The notes: generated by a model from the sequence alone, not told the origin. 64,000 nt of DNA from Neisseria zoodegmatis (GCF_900187305.1 NZ_LT906434.1:186001-250000); one strand, 5' to 3'. Numbered from the stretch's first letter, positions 29,871 to 40,787 are shown. A program made the numbers and translations.

Positions 29871-29905
29871 AAAGGCCGTCTGAAACGCTTTTTCAGACGG
29901 CCTTT
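29871..29905. terminator. Inverted DUS terminator of pyk
   Basis: AAAGGCCGTCTGAA and TTCAGACGGCCTTT, 14-bp arms with a seven-base loop, just downstream of pyk. Confidence 0.88.
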
Positions 29906-29938
29906 GATGTAACGCCTTTAGCCCAAATGCGTGAATGT

Positions 29939-31411
29939 TTACCCGCGCACGGTGAAAATTTGCAGCATATTGGTCGAGCCGGTTTCGCGCATACGCGAGC
30001 CGCTGGTGATGATGTATTGGTCGCCCGCAGCCAGCACTTGGCGCTCGACCAGCGTTTTTTCCACCTGCTCCAAAGCGGTATCGTGGTCGGTGCTGGTCGC
30101 CAAAATCATGGGGCGGACGCCGCGGTACATGGCCATGCGGCGCTGGGCGGAAATGCTCGGCGTCAGCGCGTAAATCGGCAGCTGGATGCTGTGGCGGCTG
30201 ATTTCAAACGCGGTCGAACCGCTTTCGGTGAGGGTAACAATGGCGCGCGCGTTGACGGCTCGGGCAACGTGAACCGCGCCGCCGGCAATCGCCAAATTGG
30301 TGCTCACCGCCTCGTCGCTGTATTCTTCGCTCACGCCGTTGAGCGAATCCTGCTCGGCTTCGGCGGCGGCGCAAATCAGCGCCATCTGACGCACGGTTTC
30401 AAACGGATACGCACCGATGGCGGTTTCTGCCGAGCACATCACCGCGTCGGTGCCGTCCAGCACGGCATTGGCCACGTCGCTCACTTCGGCGCGGGTCGGC
30501 ACGGGGTTGGTAATCATGCTTTCCATCATCTGCGTGGCGGTAATGCTGAAACGGCGCAGCTCGCGGGCGCGGCGGATCATGCGTTTTTGCAGGGCGGGCA
30601 CGGCGGCGTTGCCGACTTCTACCGCCAAATCGCCGCGGGCAACCATGATGCCGTCTGAAGCCAAAATGATTTCATCAAGATGGGTAATCGCTTCCACCCG
30701 TTCGATTTTCGCCACCAAGCCGGGACGCACGGCGTCGCTGCCCTGCATTTCCTGCTCGACCAAACGGCGGGCGGTGTGCATGTCTTCGGCAGACTTCACA
30801 AAGCTGACCGCCAAATAGTCGCAGCCGATGGCGACGGCGGTTTTCAAATCGCGGAAATCTTTTTCGGTGAGCGCGCCCGCAGAAAGGCCGCCGCCCTGTT
30901 TGTTGATGCCTTTATTGCTTTTCAACACATGGCTGTTTTGAACGGTGGTCAGGATTTCGCTGCCGCCGACGCTGTCCACAATCAAAGTGAGCAGGCCGTC
31001 GTCGAGCAATAAAATGTCTCCGGCTTTCACATCTTTGGGCAGGTCGCGGTAATCGAGGCCGACGCGTTCGCGGCTGCCCTCGCCTTCCAAAGCCGCATCG
31101 AGCAGCAGTTTTTCACCGGCTTCAAGCTTGATGCTGCCGCCTTCGATTTTGCCCACACGGATTTTCGGGCCTTGCAGGTCGGCCATAATCGCCACCTCGC
31201 GGCCGGCCAGTTTGGCAGCTTCGCGGACGATGCGGGCGTTTTCTTGATGAAATTCGGGCGTGCCGTGGCTGAAATTGAAGCGGACGACATTCAAGCCGCC
31301 TATGGCAATCATATCTTTCAACAGGTCAACATTGTTGCTGCCCGGGCCGAGGGTGGCCACGATTTTAGTATTATGGCGGATGCGGGTTAAATCGCGTTGT
31401 GAAGCATTCAT
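29939..31411 (-). CDS. pyk: Pyruvate kinase
   Basis: 490 aa from ATG at 31411 with AAGGA eight bases upstream; an ATG three codons earlier abuts the ribosome site and is unlikely. Contains NTKIVATLGP, MADLQGPKIRVG, the active-site Lys region in DYLAVSFVKSAED, and MVARGDLAVEVG. Catalyses PEP + ADP to pyruvate + ATP, the last step of glycolysis. Full length. Confidence 0.98.
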   Translation of the reverse strand: MNASQRDLTRIRHNTKIVATLGPGSNNVDLLKDMIAIGGLNVVRFNFSHGTPEFHQENARIVREAAKLAGREVAIMADLQGPKIRVGKIEGGSIKLEAGEKLLLDAALEGEGSRERVGLDYRDLPKDVKAGDILLLDDGLLTLIVDSVGGSEILTTVQNSHVLKSNKGINKQGGGLSAGALTEKDFRDLKTAVAIGCDYLAVSFVKSAEDMHTARRLVEQEMQGSDAVRPGLVAKIERVEAITHLDEIILASDGIMVARGDLAVEVGNAAVPALQKRMIRRARELRRFSITATQMMESMITNPVPTRAEVSDVANAVLDGTDAVMCSAETAIGAYPFETVRQMALICAAAEAEQDSLNGVSEEYSDEAVSTNLAIAGGAVHVARAVNARAIVTLTESGSTAFEISRHSIQLPIYALTPSISAQRRMAMYRGVRPMILATSTDHDTALEQVEKTLVERQVLAAGDQYIITSGSRMRETGSTNMLQIFTVRG

Positions 31412-31601
31412 GGCAAACATCCTTTTGATTTCGATACTGTTTGGCGTAATGGAGGGAATTTTAACCCGAAACTTGCGAACTTGTTGGATAATTACAGATT
31501 TTTATGATACAGGCTAAACTTTCCGTGCGCTGTTTTGGTAAGCATCACGGCGAAATCTGCCGTATTTTTATTTTGATTCTTAAATGCTTAATCGTGCCTT
31601 T

Positions 31602-31632
31602 AGGCCGTCTGAAAGATTATTTCAGACGGCCT
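31602..31632. terminator. Inverted DUS terminator of the Slam gene
   Basis: AGGCCGTCTGAA and TTCAGACGGCCT with a seven-base loop, 20 bp downstream of the Slam stop codon. Confidence 0.85.
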
Positions 31633-31651
31633 CGATATCACCAAAGCGGTT

Positions 31652-33079
31652 TTAGAAGGTTTTTTGCAGCGCCAAGCCGATTTCGTTTTGCTTGTAGCTG
31701 TTCAAACCGATATTGCCGTTCACTCTGCGGTGCTTCAGATTCAGCACCGGCTTCAAGCCCGCCACTTTCCAGCGGTCGGCGGTGAGACTGAGGGTGTAAA
31801 TCTGCTCGTTGTCGCGGCGGCGGTTTTGGAAGAAAGCTTCGTATCCGTCGTGAGAGCGGCGGCGGAAGGTGGCATTAAAGGCCGAACTGAAGCCCTGCGG
31901 GAATATTTTCACTGCGCCGACCCGCGCGGAAGTTTGGCGGTAAGCAAACACATCGCTCTGTGCCGTGCGGCGTTGGTAATCTAAACCGGCGTAAAGCATG
32001 ATGTCGTGGCGCGGGAGGTAGGTGAGCGTATTGTTGGCGGTAACCATGTGGCCGTCCAAATGGTTGAAACGCTCGACATAATTCAGGCGCGTCCATTCCA
32101 GCTCGGTGTTCCACAGCCAGTTGCTGCCGCTTCTTTCCCACTCGCCGCGCACACCGTAGCCGAGCTGCTCGGTTTTGCCGCCGCTGTTGTTCCACTCAAA
32201 CACCGGCGCCAAAGTAAAGCTGTCGCGGTGGTTTTCAAACTGGTAGCCGGCGCTCACATTGACTGTGTGCGAGCCGCGCTCTTTGCGGTTGCGGTAAACG
32301 GTTCCGTAGGCAATACCGCGGGCTGTTACGCCGTGATGCCCACTGATTTGCCAACGGCGCACGGCGGTGCTTTCGTATCTTGCGCCCACGCCGCTTTCAA
32401 CGGGGTCGGCCTGCAAGACGCTGCTGCATTCGTCGTCTTCGTCGCTCAGCCGGTGGCACCACTCTTTGCCTGTGCCGGGGCTGTGGTTGATGTTGCTGTT
32501 CCATACGCCGCCGATTTGTACCGACCCTCGCCATGAATTGCGTTGGTTTAAGGCCGTCTGAAAAGAGGCAATGTTTTCGCGAACACTTTCGGGCAGATCC
32601 GGCGCCCGGGCAATCTGCACAAACTGCGATTGGGCTTCACGGTTCAGATGGCCTTCATACAACAGTCTGGCCAAATCGAGGCGGCCGCGGGTGAAGTCGG
32701 GCTGGCGTTCCAGCAAGGTTTCGTAGTGCCGCTTGGATTCTTTCCATTTGCCGTCGGCACGCGCCAACGAAGCACGCGCCAGCAGGGCAACGTCTTGGTC
32801 GTGGTCGGCTTGTTGTTCGTATTCTGCAAGCAGGCGGCGTGCGGCAGGCCAATCGCTATGGTTCACCGCTTCGTAAAGTGCGGCGCCGGTGTCTTGAGGT
32901 GCGGTTTCTTCTCCGCGCATCGCAGCCTGCGCTTCGGCATCTTTCTCCCACACTTCGCGCTCTTGCGCCCTGTCCATCTGGCGGGTGTTCTGCCACAAGC
33001 GCTGCTGGGTATCGTCGTCTTGCGCCAAGGCAGGCCAACTCACCGCCACCAAACACAGCCAAACTGTTTTTTTCAACAT
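31652..33079 (-). CDS. Slam-family outer-membrane translocator (DUF560)
   Basis: 475 aa from MLKKTVWLCLVAVSWPALAQ (signal peptide; AGGTG six bases upstream). N-terminal TPR-like region about residues 50-165 (ALLARASLARADGKWKESKRHYETLL), then a C-terminal beta-barrel of alternating aromatic strands ending in Phe (LALQKTF). Slams move surface lipoproteins or secreted proteins such as hemophilin across the Neisseria outer membrane. The gene just upstream encodes a probable substrate, as in characterised pairs. An attenuator-like hairpin separates the two. Confidence 0.92.
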   Translation of the reverse strand: MLKKTVWLCLVAVSWPALAQDDDTQQRLWQNTRQMDRAQEREVWEKDAEAQAAMRGEETAPQDTGAALYEAVNHSDWPAARRLLAEYEQQADHDQDVALLARASLARADGKWKESKRHYETLLERQPDFTRGRLDLARLLYEGHLNREAQSQFVQIARAPDLPESVRENIASFQTALNQRNSWRGSVQIGGVWNSNINHSPGTGKEWCHRLSDEDDECSSVLQADPVESGVGARYESTAVRRWQISGHHGVTARGIAYGTVYRNRKERGSHTVNVSAGYQFENHRDSFTLAPVFEWNNSGGKTEQLGYGVRGEWERSGSNWLWNTELEWTRLNYVERFNHLDGHMVTANNTLTYLPRHDIMLYAGLDYQRRTAQSDVFAYRQTSARVGAVKIFPQGFSSAFNATFRRRSHDGYEAFFQNRRRDNEQIYTLSLTADRWKVAGLKPVLNLKHRRVNGNIGLNSYKQNEIGLALQKTF

Positions 33080-33104
33080 AATCTGCACCTAAATGTTCAG
33101 ATAA

Positions 33105-33145
33105 ATAAAAATCCGCTTATTTGATATTGCAACAAATAAGCGGAT
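33105..33145 (-). terminator. Terminator/attenuator between substrate gene and Slam
   Basis: ATCCGCTTATTTG (33111-33123) pairs with CAAATAAGCGGAT (33133-33145); on the minus strand ATTTTTAT follows. Placed to let substrate mRNA exceed Slam mRNA. Confidence 0.85.
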
Positions 33146-33198
33146 GATTGGATTCAGGCGTTTAGGGAAAGTTTCCCGTGAGGCCTGTTTGCCCTAAC

Positions 33199-33987
33199 TT
33201 ACTTCTTCACACCGCCGAACGCAGTGTTCAGATTGTGGTTGGTTTTGAACTTAGCCACACCAGCCAAGCTTGAGGCGTTGTTGCCGAAGAAGTTACCTTC
33301 AACTTTACCTACATGGCCGTTAGCGTAGGCGTAGCCTTCAAACTCTGCATCTTTGGTATCGATGTAAGTGTTAACGTTCATGTTAACCGCTGAGTTTTTC
33401 AGCGAACCTGCCAAGGTACGGGCACCGAAGTCGGCTCTCAAAGTACCGGTCATCAGGTTGTTGCCTTTATATTGGTTAAAGCCTTTAACCGCATAAGTAG
33501 CAGTACCATAAGTAGGCATGTTGCGGGTGCGGCTGTCGCCTGAGTAGAACACGGCACGGTTAGAACCTTTGGCAAACTCGCGGCCTACCCATTCGCCGTA
33601 CTGTACGCTCGCCCCGCCGCTGCGGATGCTGTTGAACGAGAATTTACCGATGTCCTGACCAGTATAGTGGTTTTTGGCAACGATGGTTTTCACGCCGTTG
33701 CGGTCAACACTCGCTCTGTGGTGATCCAAAGCTTTGTAGTGAATACCGGATTGGTATGCTGCGCTTTTCAGCAGTTTTTTGTTTACAGCTTCAGATTCAG
33801 GCTTAGGCAATCTGGCTTTGGCAGCTTTCTTAGCAGCTTTGGCAGCTTTTTTCGCAGCCTTCTCTTTTACTTTGTTATCGTAATAAGATTGATCCGGCGT
33901 CCAGTAATCATGGTAATCGGCAAAAGCGCCGGCGCTCAAAGTTGCAGCCAAGATAACAGCAGCAGTTTTTTTCAGGTTGAGTTTCAT
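33199..33987 (-). CDS. Probable Slam substrate, secreted hemophilin-like protein
   Basis: 262 aa from MKLNLKKTAAVILAATLSAGAFA (AAGGA eight bases upstream; the upstream extension lacks a ribosome site). Signal peptidase I cleavage is predicted after AFA; no lipobox Cys, so it is not a lipoprotein. A Lys/Ala-rich helix (residues about 40-60) precedes the body; the C-terminal half, with TGTLRADFGARTLAG and GKVEGNFFGNNASSLAGVAKF, has the eight-strand barrel pattern of Slam-dependent proteins. Ligand unknown; heme or iron acquisition is inferred from family and a possible Fur site. Confidence 0.85.
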   Translation of the reverse strand: MKLNLKKTAAVILAATLSAGAFADYHDYWTPDQSYYDNKVKEKAAKKAAKAAKKAAKARLPKPESEAVNKKLLKSAAYQSGIHYKALDHHRASVDRNGVKTIVAKNHYTGQDIGKFSFNSIRSGGASVQYGEWVGREFAKGSNRAVFYSGDSRTRNMPTYGTATYAVKGFNQYKGNNLMTGTLRADFGARTLAGSLKNSAVNMNVNTYIDTKDAEFEGYAYANGHVGKVEGNFFGNNASSLAGVAKFKTNHNLNTAFGGVKK

Positions 33988-34345
33988 AGTCGTAGTCCTT
34001 TTCATCAAAGTGACAAACAAAGTCAGCTTCTTACAGCTGGGCGCAACAATTATTGTTCATGACCGTGTATGCAGCGTTAAATCTCTTCAACCCTGTGCAT
34101 CGGGTTATGCCTTATTGTTTGATTCTCATTGTATGGATCGAAACTTAGGTTAAAATTAGCCGGATTTTAATTCAGGTAAAGATTTGGGTAATGTTTGTAT
34201 CTTGCTGATTGATATAAATTATTCAGCCAATTTCATCTGCATAAAAACCGGATTTTCTACACTCTGAAACAACCGTTTTTTTAACGGTTGCAAAGATGTT
34301 GATGAGGCCGTCTGAAAACACTTTTTAAGATTGAAGGAGAATGAA
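33988..34345. other. Gene-free interval between Slam substrate and methyltransferase
   Basis: Divergent promoter region. Contains the possible Fur site (34120-34130), a small AAAAACGGT-type hairpin near 34269-34289 and one DUS at 34304-34315. No gene seen. Confidence 0.6.
34120..34130 (-). promoter_or_regulatory. Possible Fur box upstream of Slam substrate
   Basis: Minus-strand AATGAGAATCA matches 10 of 11 positions of the core AATGATAATCA of the Fur consensus; the flanks match poorly (about 11 of 19 overall). Located about 135 bp upstream of the substrate start. Confidence 0.35.
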
Positions 34346-34948
34346 ATGTCGCGCTGGGATGAACGCTACCAACCCGAAGAATATGTGTTCGGTACCGAGC
34401 CAAACGAATTTATCGCCCGCATCCGCCCGTATCTTCCCCCGCAAGGCAAGGCGCTCGATTTGGCTACCGGCGAGGGGCGCAACGGCGTGTTCCTTGCACA
34501 ATTAGGCTTGGAAACGGAAGGCGTAGATATGTCGGCACGCGGTTTGGAAAAAGCACAAAAGCTGGCTCAAAGCAAAGGCGTGGACTTTACCACCCGTCTC
34601 GACAACATAACGGAAATGGACATGCCGTCTGAACATTATTCGGTGATCACTTCGGTGTTCTGCCATTTCCCCGAGCCGGAGCGCACGCGCACCATGCAGC
34701 GCATCATCCGCTCATTAAAAAGCGGAGGCTTGTTTGCAGGCGTGTTTTACCACCCCGATCAAATTGCTTACGGCACAGGAGGCCCCAGCGATCCGGCATT
34801 GTTGGGCAACTTGGAAGAAATGCAACAGGCCTTGTCCGGCTTAGAATGGTTGATTGCCGAACACTCTGTAAGGGAAATGAACGAAGGCAGCCGCCATCAA
34901 GGTTTAAGCTCGGTCATCTGCCTGCTGGGCAAAAAACCTCATCCATAA
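34346..34948 (+). CDS. Class I SAM-dependent methyltransferase
   Basis: 200 aa from MSRWDERY, six bases after AAGGAG. Motif I ALDLATGEGRNGVFLAQLG binds SAM; VDMSARGLEKAQKLA is motif II. Resembles the small TehB-like/UbiE-type methyltransferases; substrate not predictable. Monocistronic, with a hairpin terminator at 34970-34995. Confidence 0.88.
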   Translation: MSRWDERYQPEEYVFGTEPNEFIARIRPYLPPQGKALDLATGEGRNGVFLAQLGLETEGVDMSARGLEKAQKLAQSKGVDFTTRLDNITEMDMPSEHYSVITSVFCHFPEPERTRTMQRIIRSLKSGGLFAGVFYHPDQIAYGTGGPSDPALLGNLEEMQQALSGLEWLIAEHSVREMNEGSRHQGLSSVICLLGKKPHP

Positions 34949-34969
34949 GGAAACTAATATAAACAAGAC

Positions 34970-35000
34970 AAGTCTCTGATATTTATCAGGGACTTTTATT
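34970..35000 (+). terminator. Intrinsic terminator of methyltransferase gene
   Basis: AAGTCTCTGAT pairs with ATCAGGGACTT (one G-U), followed by TTATTTT. Confidence 0.85.
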
Positions 35001-35223
35001 TTGGCTCCAAACAGCCCATGTCGAAACATGCTTGTCCTTGCGCTTGCCTAATTTACTGTAACAATATGTTCCATATATATTTTCTATACATTTTGTTAAT
35101 AAATGTTATGCATAATGGAATGTTGTAAAACTGATTGACCAACATTCACAATAACTAAGATACTTCGGAAATTTTAATTGAGCTGAATAGCAAAAATTAC
35201 CTTAGAAAAAGCAAAGGCATACC

Positions 35224-37083
35224 ATGACAGAACAAGAAAACAATAAAACCCATGCAGAAAAATCGGCGCAAAACGACGATTTGATGAGCGCCGAAAACAC
35301 ACATGAGCAGCACAACACAATGAGTAACTTAGCAGCACAAGAGCCGGTTTTGATGCTGGAAAACTTGGAGGACAAGGAAAACCTCCAATCGCCGACAGAA
35401 GAAGCGGCATTAAACGAATCCGAATCTGCCGACGATCCGGCGGCCGCAGCCAAAAAAGCCAAAAAGAAACTGTTGAAACAACAGCGCAAAGCCAAAAAAG
35501 AAGCTACTTCAGAACCGGCGGAAGAACCCACATTGCAACTAGGCACGGCAAAAGGTGTAGAAACCATGTTCCGCAACGCGTTCCGTACGGAAATGGAATT
35601 ATTGGCTTTGGCAGCAACCAAAGCCAATATCATGATTTCATTAAACGGCTTTATCGTATCCGCTTTAATGATTTCCGGTGCGTTTATTTTCTCAACTTCC
35701 CCCGATTTTCTTGTGCCGGCCGGTATCTTTATGGCAACGGCCGCCGCCTCTATTGTCTTTGCTTTATTGTCGGCCTCTCCAGAGCGTATGGGTAAAATGC
35801 GTGCCACCGTCGAATGGCTGAAAGATGTGTTCAAACGCAAGGCCTCCCTTCGCGATTTCAAAACACGGGTATATGAACCGGAAGCGCATTTTGTCGATGA
35901 ATCGCCCAATATTCTGATTTACGAAGACCGCGTCAAAATATCCAAAGACCGCTACTGGGAAATGATGCAGGATATTATGGCCAACCGCGAAGAAGTATAT
36001 AAAAAAATGAGTGAAGAGCTTTACTGGCTCGGCTCTTTGGCTAACAAGCAGTTCAAATACCTGAACATGTCATACGCTGTTTTCCGCTGGGGGCTGCTCT
36101 TCTCGGTGCTGGCCTTTATCGCGATTAAAACCCTGCCCAATGTCGTGCCGTCTATGCGTGCAGACAAAGCTGCGGCAGAGCTGCGTAATCTCGGCATTAA
36201 TTCATTCAAAGGGTTGTACGAACCTTCAGCCGTACAGCAGCTGCCTGACGGCCGCCTGCTGGTTATAGAAGACGAACATTCCCGCGCTGCCAGCATCGTA
36301 TCGTTTAACAAAGACGGTACTTTAGATGAAAACGAATCAATCGATACCCGAATTGTCCGCGGCTTCAAACGCAAACTGAGTGATTTGGAAGGCCTGACTT
36401 TGGATAACGACGGTTATGTTTATGCCATCACCTCGCATTCCCGCAACAGAGAAGGCGTGCGCCGCCCCGACCGCGAACACTTTATACGCTTCAAAATCCG
36501 TGGCAACGAAGTGGTGGAATTAAGTTCGTTTAACGGCTTGGTGGACATCTTGGAAACATCAGAGCAAGTAGAACAACTTATCCGCGGCAAAATCGGCACG
36601 ATGTTGGATTTCAAAACCATCAATATCGAAGGTTTGGCCTACGATCCCACCAAAAACCGCCTGCTGCTGGGCTTCCGTGACCCCGAATTCAGCGATAAAT
36701 CCATGATTCTCTACATCGACAATCCTAAAGAAATGTTTGAGAAAAAAGCCAAACCCAACTTTGTTGACGTTGCTTTCTTGGATATTAAAGGCGGCGGTAT
36801 CCGCTCGATAAACTACGATGCAGTATTGAAATCATTTATCTTGACCAACGAAGTGAAAGATGAAAAAGGCAAGAAATTCCCGCAATTCTGGCTATGGAAC
36901 GGCGAACCTGCTTCCGAAGCCAAACCTATCGACTTGCCCAATATGAATCACATGACCAACGTCGAAGCCGTAGATTCTGTGAAGGTAAACGGCCAAAACC
37001 GTCTGATTTTCATGAGCGACGACGGCGACGCCACCAAAAATATCGGTGGTAAATACATGATCGTAGAATATGATAAATTCTAA
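35224..37083 (+). CDS. PycTM-like membrane domain fused to DUF3616 propeller
   Basis: 619 aa. Residues 1-110 are acidic then Lys/Ala-rich. Residues 115-302 match the Pycsar effector TM domain (PycTM/DUF5706): AATKANIMISLN (131-141), TMs near 138-156 and 161-183, KISKDRYWEMMQDIMANR..., YWLGSLANKQFKYL and TM 283-302. Residues 330-619 match DUF3616: LYEPSAVQQLPDGRLLVIEDE, DLEGLTLDNDGYVYAITSHS, NIEGLAYDPTKNRLLLGFRDP. Known PycTM proteins respond to cyclic nucleotides and damage membranes, but no cyclase is nearby and the genes either side are housekeeping. Function open. Confidence 0.85.
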   Translation: MTEQENNKTHAEKSAQNDDLMSAENTHEQHNTMSNLAAQEPVLMLENLEDKENLQSPTEEAALNESESADDPAAAAKKAKKKLLKQQRKAKKEATSEPAEEPTLQLGTAKGVETMFRNAFRTEMELLALAATKANIMISLNGFIVSALMISGAFIFSTSPDFLVPAGIFMATAAASIVFALLSASPERMGKMRATVEWLKDVFKRKASLRDFKTRVYEPEAHFVDESPNILIYEDRVKISKDRYWEMMQDIMANREEVYKKMSEELYWLGSLANKQFKYLNMSYAVFRWGLLFSVLAFIAIKTLPNVVPSMRADKAAAELRNLGINSFKGLYEPSAVQQLPDGRLLVIEDEHSRAASIVSFNKDGTLDENESIDTRIVRGFKRKLSDLEGLTLDNDGYVYAITSHSRNREGVRRPDREHFIRFKIRGNEVVELSSFNGLVDILETSEQVEQLIRGKIGTMLDFKTINIEGLAYDPTKNRLLLGFRDPEFSDKSMILYIDNPKEMFEKKAKPNFVDVAFLDIKGGGIRSINYDAVLKSFILTNEVKDEKGKKFPQFWLWNGEPASEAKPIDLPNMNHMTNVEAVDSVKVNGQNRLIFMSDDGDATKNIGGKYMIVEYDKF

Positions 37084-37132
37084 AACCTGCTAGAAAATAA
37101 AAGCCTTGGCTCCCAATAGGCTTGAAAATAAA

Positions 37133-37165
37133 AGCACTTGGCATCTCCTTGCCAAGTGCTTTTTA
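37133..37165 (+). terminator. Intrinsic terminator
   Basis: AGCACTTGGCA and TGCCAAGTGCT, 11-bp stem with a six-base loop, followed by TTTTATAT; ends the PycTM-DUF3616 transcript. Confidence 0.92.
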
Positions 37166-37454
37166 TATAGACAACAAACTTATTCTTATGCGCCTGAAGG
37201 CCGTCTGAAAATATCCCCCAACCTAAAGCTAAACTCAAGAATCCAGTCCAGCAAGCCCAAATTTGGAGATTGCCTTGCGGAAAAACCAAATGAATAAAGC
37301 TATATTTGGTAGATCAACTTATTTGCTGCAAACAAAAGCAGTCGTTCCAATGCTCCCCATTCTGTCTGCTTTGTTTAATTACACCAGATGAAATCAAATG
37401 TTAAAAATGCGATAATCTGCGCTTATCTTCCACTTTACCGAAGGAAACCGCATC
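37166..37454. other. Gene-free interval before folD
   Basis: Holds one DUS (37198-37209) and AT-rich sequence; the folD promoter must be here but no clear boxes were found. Confidence 0.5.
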
Positions 37455-38309
37455 ATGAGCGCGCAATTGATTAATGGCAAAGAGATTTCCCAACAACGTT
37501 TAGAAATGCTCAAACAAAAAACAGCAGCCCGCCAATCAGCCGGCTTACGTGCCCCATGCTTGGCTGTCGTATTGGTAGGCGATGATCCCGCCAGTGCCGT
37601 ATATGTGCGCAATAAAAAAACAGCTTGTGAAAAAGTCGGTTTCCGCTCACTCTCCTACGAACTGCCCGCAGACACCTCTCAAGACACCCTGCTCAAATTG
37701 GTGGACGATTTAAACGCTGATGCCGGCGTTGACGGCATTTTGGTACAACTGCCCTTACCCGCTCAAATCAACAGCCAAGCAGTATTGGAACGAATCTTAC
37801 CTCATAAAGACGTAGACGGCTTCCATCCCTACAATGTAGGCCGTCTCGCCGTAAAAATGCCGCTCCTCCGTCCTTGCACACCTAAAGGTGTGATGACTTT
37901 ATTAGAAACTTATAACATCGACCCCAAAGGCAAAAAAGCCGTTGTCGTCGGCGCTTCAAATATTGTCGGCAGACCACAAGCATTAGAACTCTTATTAGCC
38001 CGCGCCACCGTAACCGTTTGCCACAGCGCCACCCAGAATCTGGCCGAAGAAGTAGGCGCTGCAGATATCGTGGTCGTAGGTGTAGGCATTCCTAATTTTG
38101 TAAAAGGCGAGTGGATTAAACCGGGCGCCGTTGTCATTGATGTAGGCATCAACCGCCTAGAAGACGGCAAACTGTGCGGTGATGTAGAATTTAATGCAGC
38201 CAAAGAGCGAGCATCCATGATTACCCCCGTCCCCGGAGGTGTAGGCCCGATGACAATTGCAACACTTTTAGAAAATACCCTACAAGCTGCTGAACTTCAC
38301 AATGCCTGA
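37455..38309 (+). CDS. folD: FolD, methylene-THF dehydrogenase/cyclohydrolase
   Basis: 284 aa, normal FolD size. Contains the active-site region [13 protein letters not shown] (catalytic Lys), [18 protein letters not shown] and the NADP-binding [10 protein letters not shown], ending with [12 protein letters not shown]. Interconverts 5,10-methylene- and 10-formyl-THF for purine and fMet synthesis. GAAGGAAACC upstream of the ATG. Confidence 0.98.
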   Translation: MSAQLINGKEISQQRLEMLKQKTAARQSAGLRAPCLAVVLVGDDPASAVYVRNKKTACEKVGFRSLSYELPADTSQDTLLKLVDDLNADAGVDGILVQLPLPAQINSQAVLERILPHKDVDGFHPYNVGRLAVKMPLLRPCTPKGVMTLLETYNIDPKGKKAVVVGASNIVGRPQALELLLARATVTVCHSATQNLAEEVGAADIVVVGVGIPNFVKGEWIKPGAVVIDVGINRLEDGKLCGDVEFNAAKERASMITPVPGGVGPMTIATLLENTLQAAELHNA

Positions 38310-38421
38310 TTAATGATCGTCTGATTAATATAGTCATTCTCACCATACCATTATAGATATCGCAAAGTTAAGATTGATACAAACAGACAATCTCAATCAA
38401 TCTAGGTTAAGGCCTTCACCA

Positions 38422-38466
38422 AAATCAACAGCCGAAGTCCGATCGCAGGATTTCGGCTGTTGATTT
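38422..38466 (+). terminator. Intrinsic terminator of folD
   Basis: A 15-bp stem (AAATCAACAGCCGAA and complement) with a 15-base loop, followed by TTTATT. Confidence 0.85.
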
Positions 38467-38670
38467 ATTCTAATATTCCTTTATCCTTCCTCAGATGCAC
38501 GATCATTAGGCACCAACACCCTTGCCGCCATTTAAGCTGCTGCAAAAACATATAGCACTTAAGACTTTGGTTAAAAACATTTTTTGTCTAATAATAGCGT
38601 CGTAAAATCAAATTTTTTTACTCTATACGGTGTTTATCCAAATCGAGAAGCACATTTAAAAGCTTCGAAC

Positions 38671-38815
38671 TGAGACTTTTGCAAAACCCTCAGATGTGGA
38701 CGCAGTTCAAGGCGTAGAAGCGCAGCGAGTGCAGACATATCATATAGATAGGCAAACGAGTGAGCAGCACACAACGCAGAAATGCGCGGCAGATGGGGGT
38801 TTTGCAAAGGTCTCA
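38671..38815. mobile_element. MITE-like element with IS-type inverted ends
   Basis: TGAGACTTTTGCAAAACCC at 38671-38689 and its inverted copy at 38797-38815 (one difference in 19). The GAGACCTTTGCAAAA ends resemble those of Neisseria IS5-family elements such as IS1106 (from memory). The 145-bp element has no transposase; the open frame across it is not a gene. Confidence 0.75.
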
Positions 38816-38861
38816 AACTATGTGTAAATCAAAAATCTTTCCCCCTACCCCTTACACAAAA

Positions 38862-38893
38862 AAGAAAAGCACAGTAAAAACTGTGCTTTTCTT
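38862..38893 (-). terminator. Terminator of the atp operon
   Basis: AAGAAAAGCACAG and its complement with a TAAAAA loop; the arm itself supplies T-runs on the minus strand. Confidence 0.88.
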
Positions 38894-38917
38894 GGGTAAA
38901 TAAACAATCTATTTCTA

Positions 38918-39343
38918 TTATTTATTTCTTTGCGAGCGAATATAATCCAAGGTTTTCAACTGTGCAATTGCAGCAGCCAACGCAGCATGTGCCTTAGCCA
39001 ATGATTCATCATCACCAGCCTGAGAAATGCGTGCCTCAGCAGCTTTCTTAGCTTCCTCAGCACGAGCTTGATCCATTTCTTCACTGCGTACTGCCACATC
39101 AGCCAACACAGTCAGCTTATCAGGTTGAACCTCTAAAAGCCCACCTGAAACGGCTACCAATATTTCATCAGCTGCACCAGGTACGGTCAAACGCAAAGCA
39201 CCCGGGCGAACTAAACTCATGATCGGCTCATGTCTCGGGTAAATACCAAGCTCACCTGTCAGAGTCGGCACAACTACAAAGCTGGCCTCCCCTGAATAAA
39301 TATTCTGCTCATTACTTACCACTTCAACTTGCATGATACTCAT
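38918..39343 (-). CDS. atpC: ATP synthase F1 epsilon subunit
   Basis: 141 aa. N-terminal beta-sandwich (LTGELGIYPRHEPIMSLVRPG) and a C-terminal helical hairpin. Forms the central stalk with gamma and inhibits ATP hydrolysis. AAGGAGG is five bases before ATG. Last gene of the operon, ten bp after atpD. Confidence 0.97.
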   Translation of the reverse strand: MSIMQVEVVSNEQNIYSGEASFVVVPTLTGELGIYPRHEPIMSLVRPGALRLTVPGAADEILVAVSGGLLEVQPDKLTVLADVAVRSEEMDQARAEEAKKAAEARISQAGDDESLAKAHAALAAAIAQLKTLDYIRSQRNK

Positions 39344-39353
39344 GCCGGCCTCC

Positions 39354-40760
<1,407 letters not shown>

Positions 40761-40787
40761 CTATTTTAAATGAACGGCGCAGCAGCC

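Larger units (their letters stand above)
38310..38917. other. Gene-free interval between folD and atpC
   Basis: A convergent junction holding the folD terminator, about 200 bp of AT-rich sequence with nothing recognisable, the MITE-like element at 38671-38815 and the atp operon terminator. Confidence 0.7.

Noticed and set aside
38634..38816. 60-aa frame in the folD-atpC gap
   Set aside because: Coincides with the MITE-like element and begins and ends in its inverted ends.
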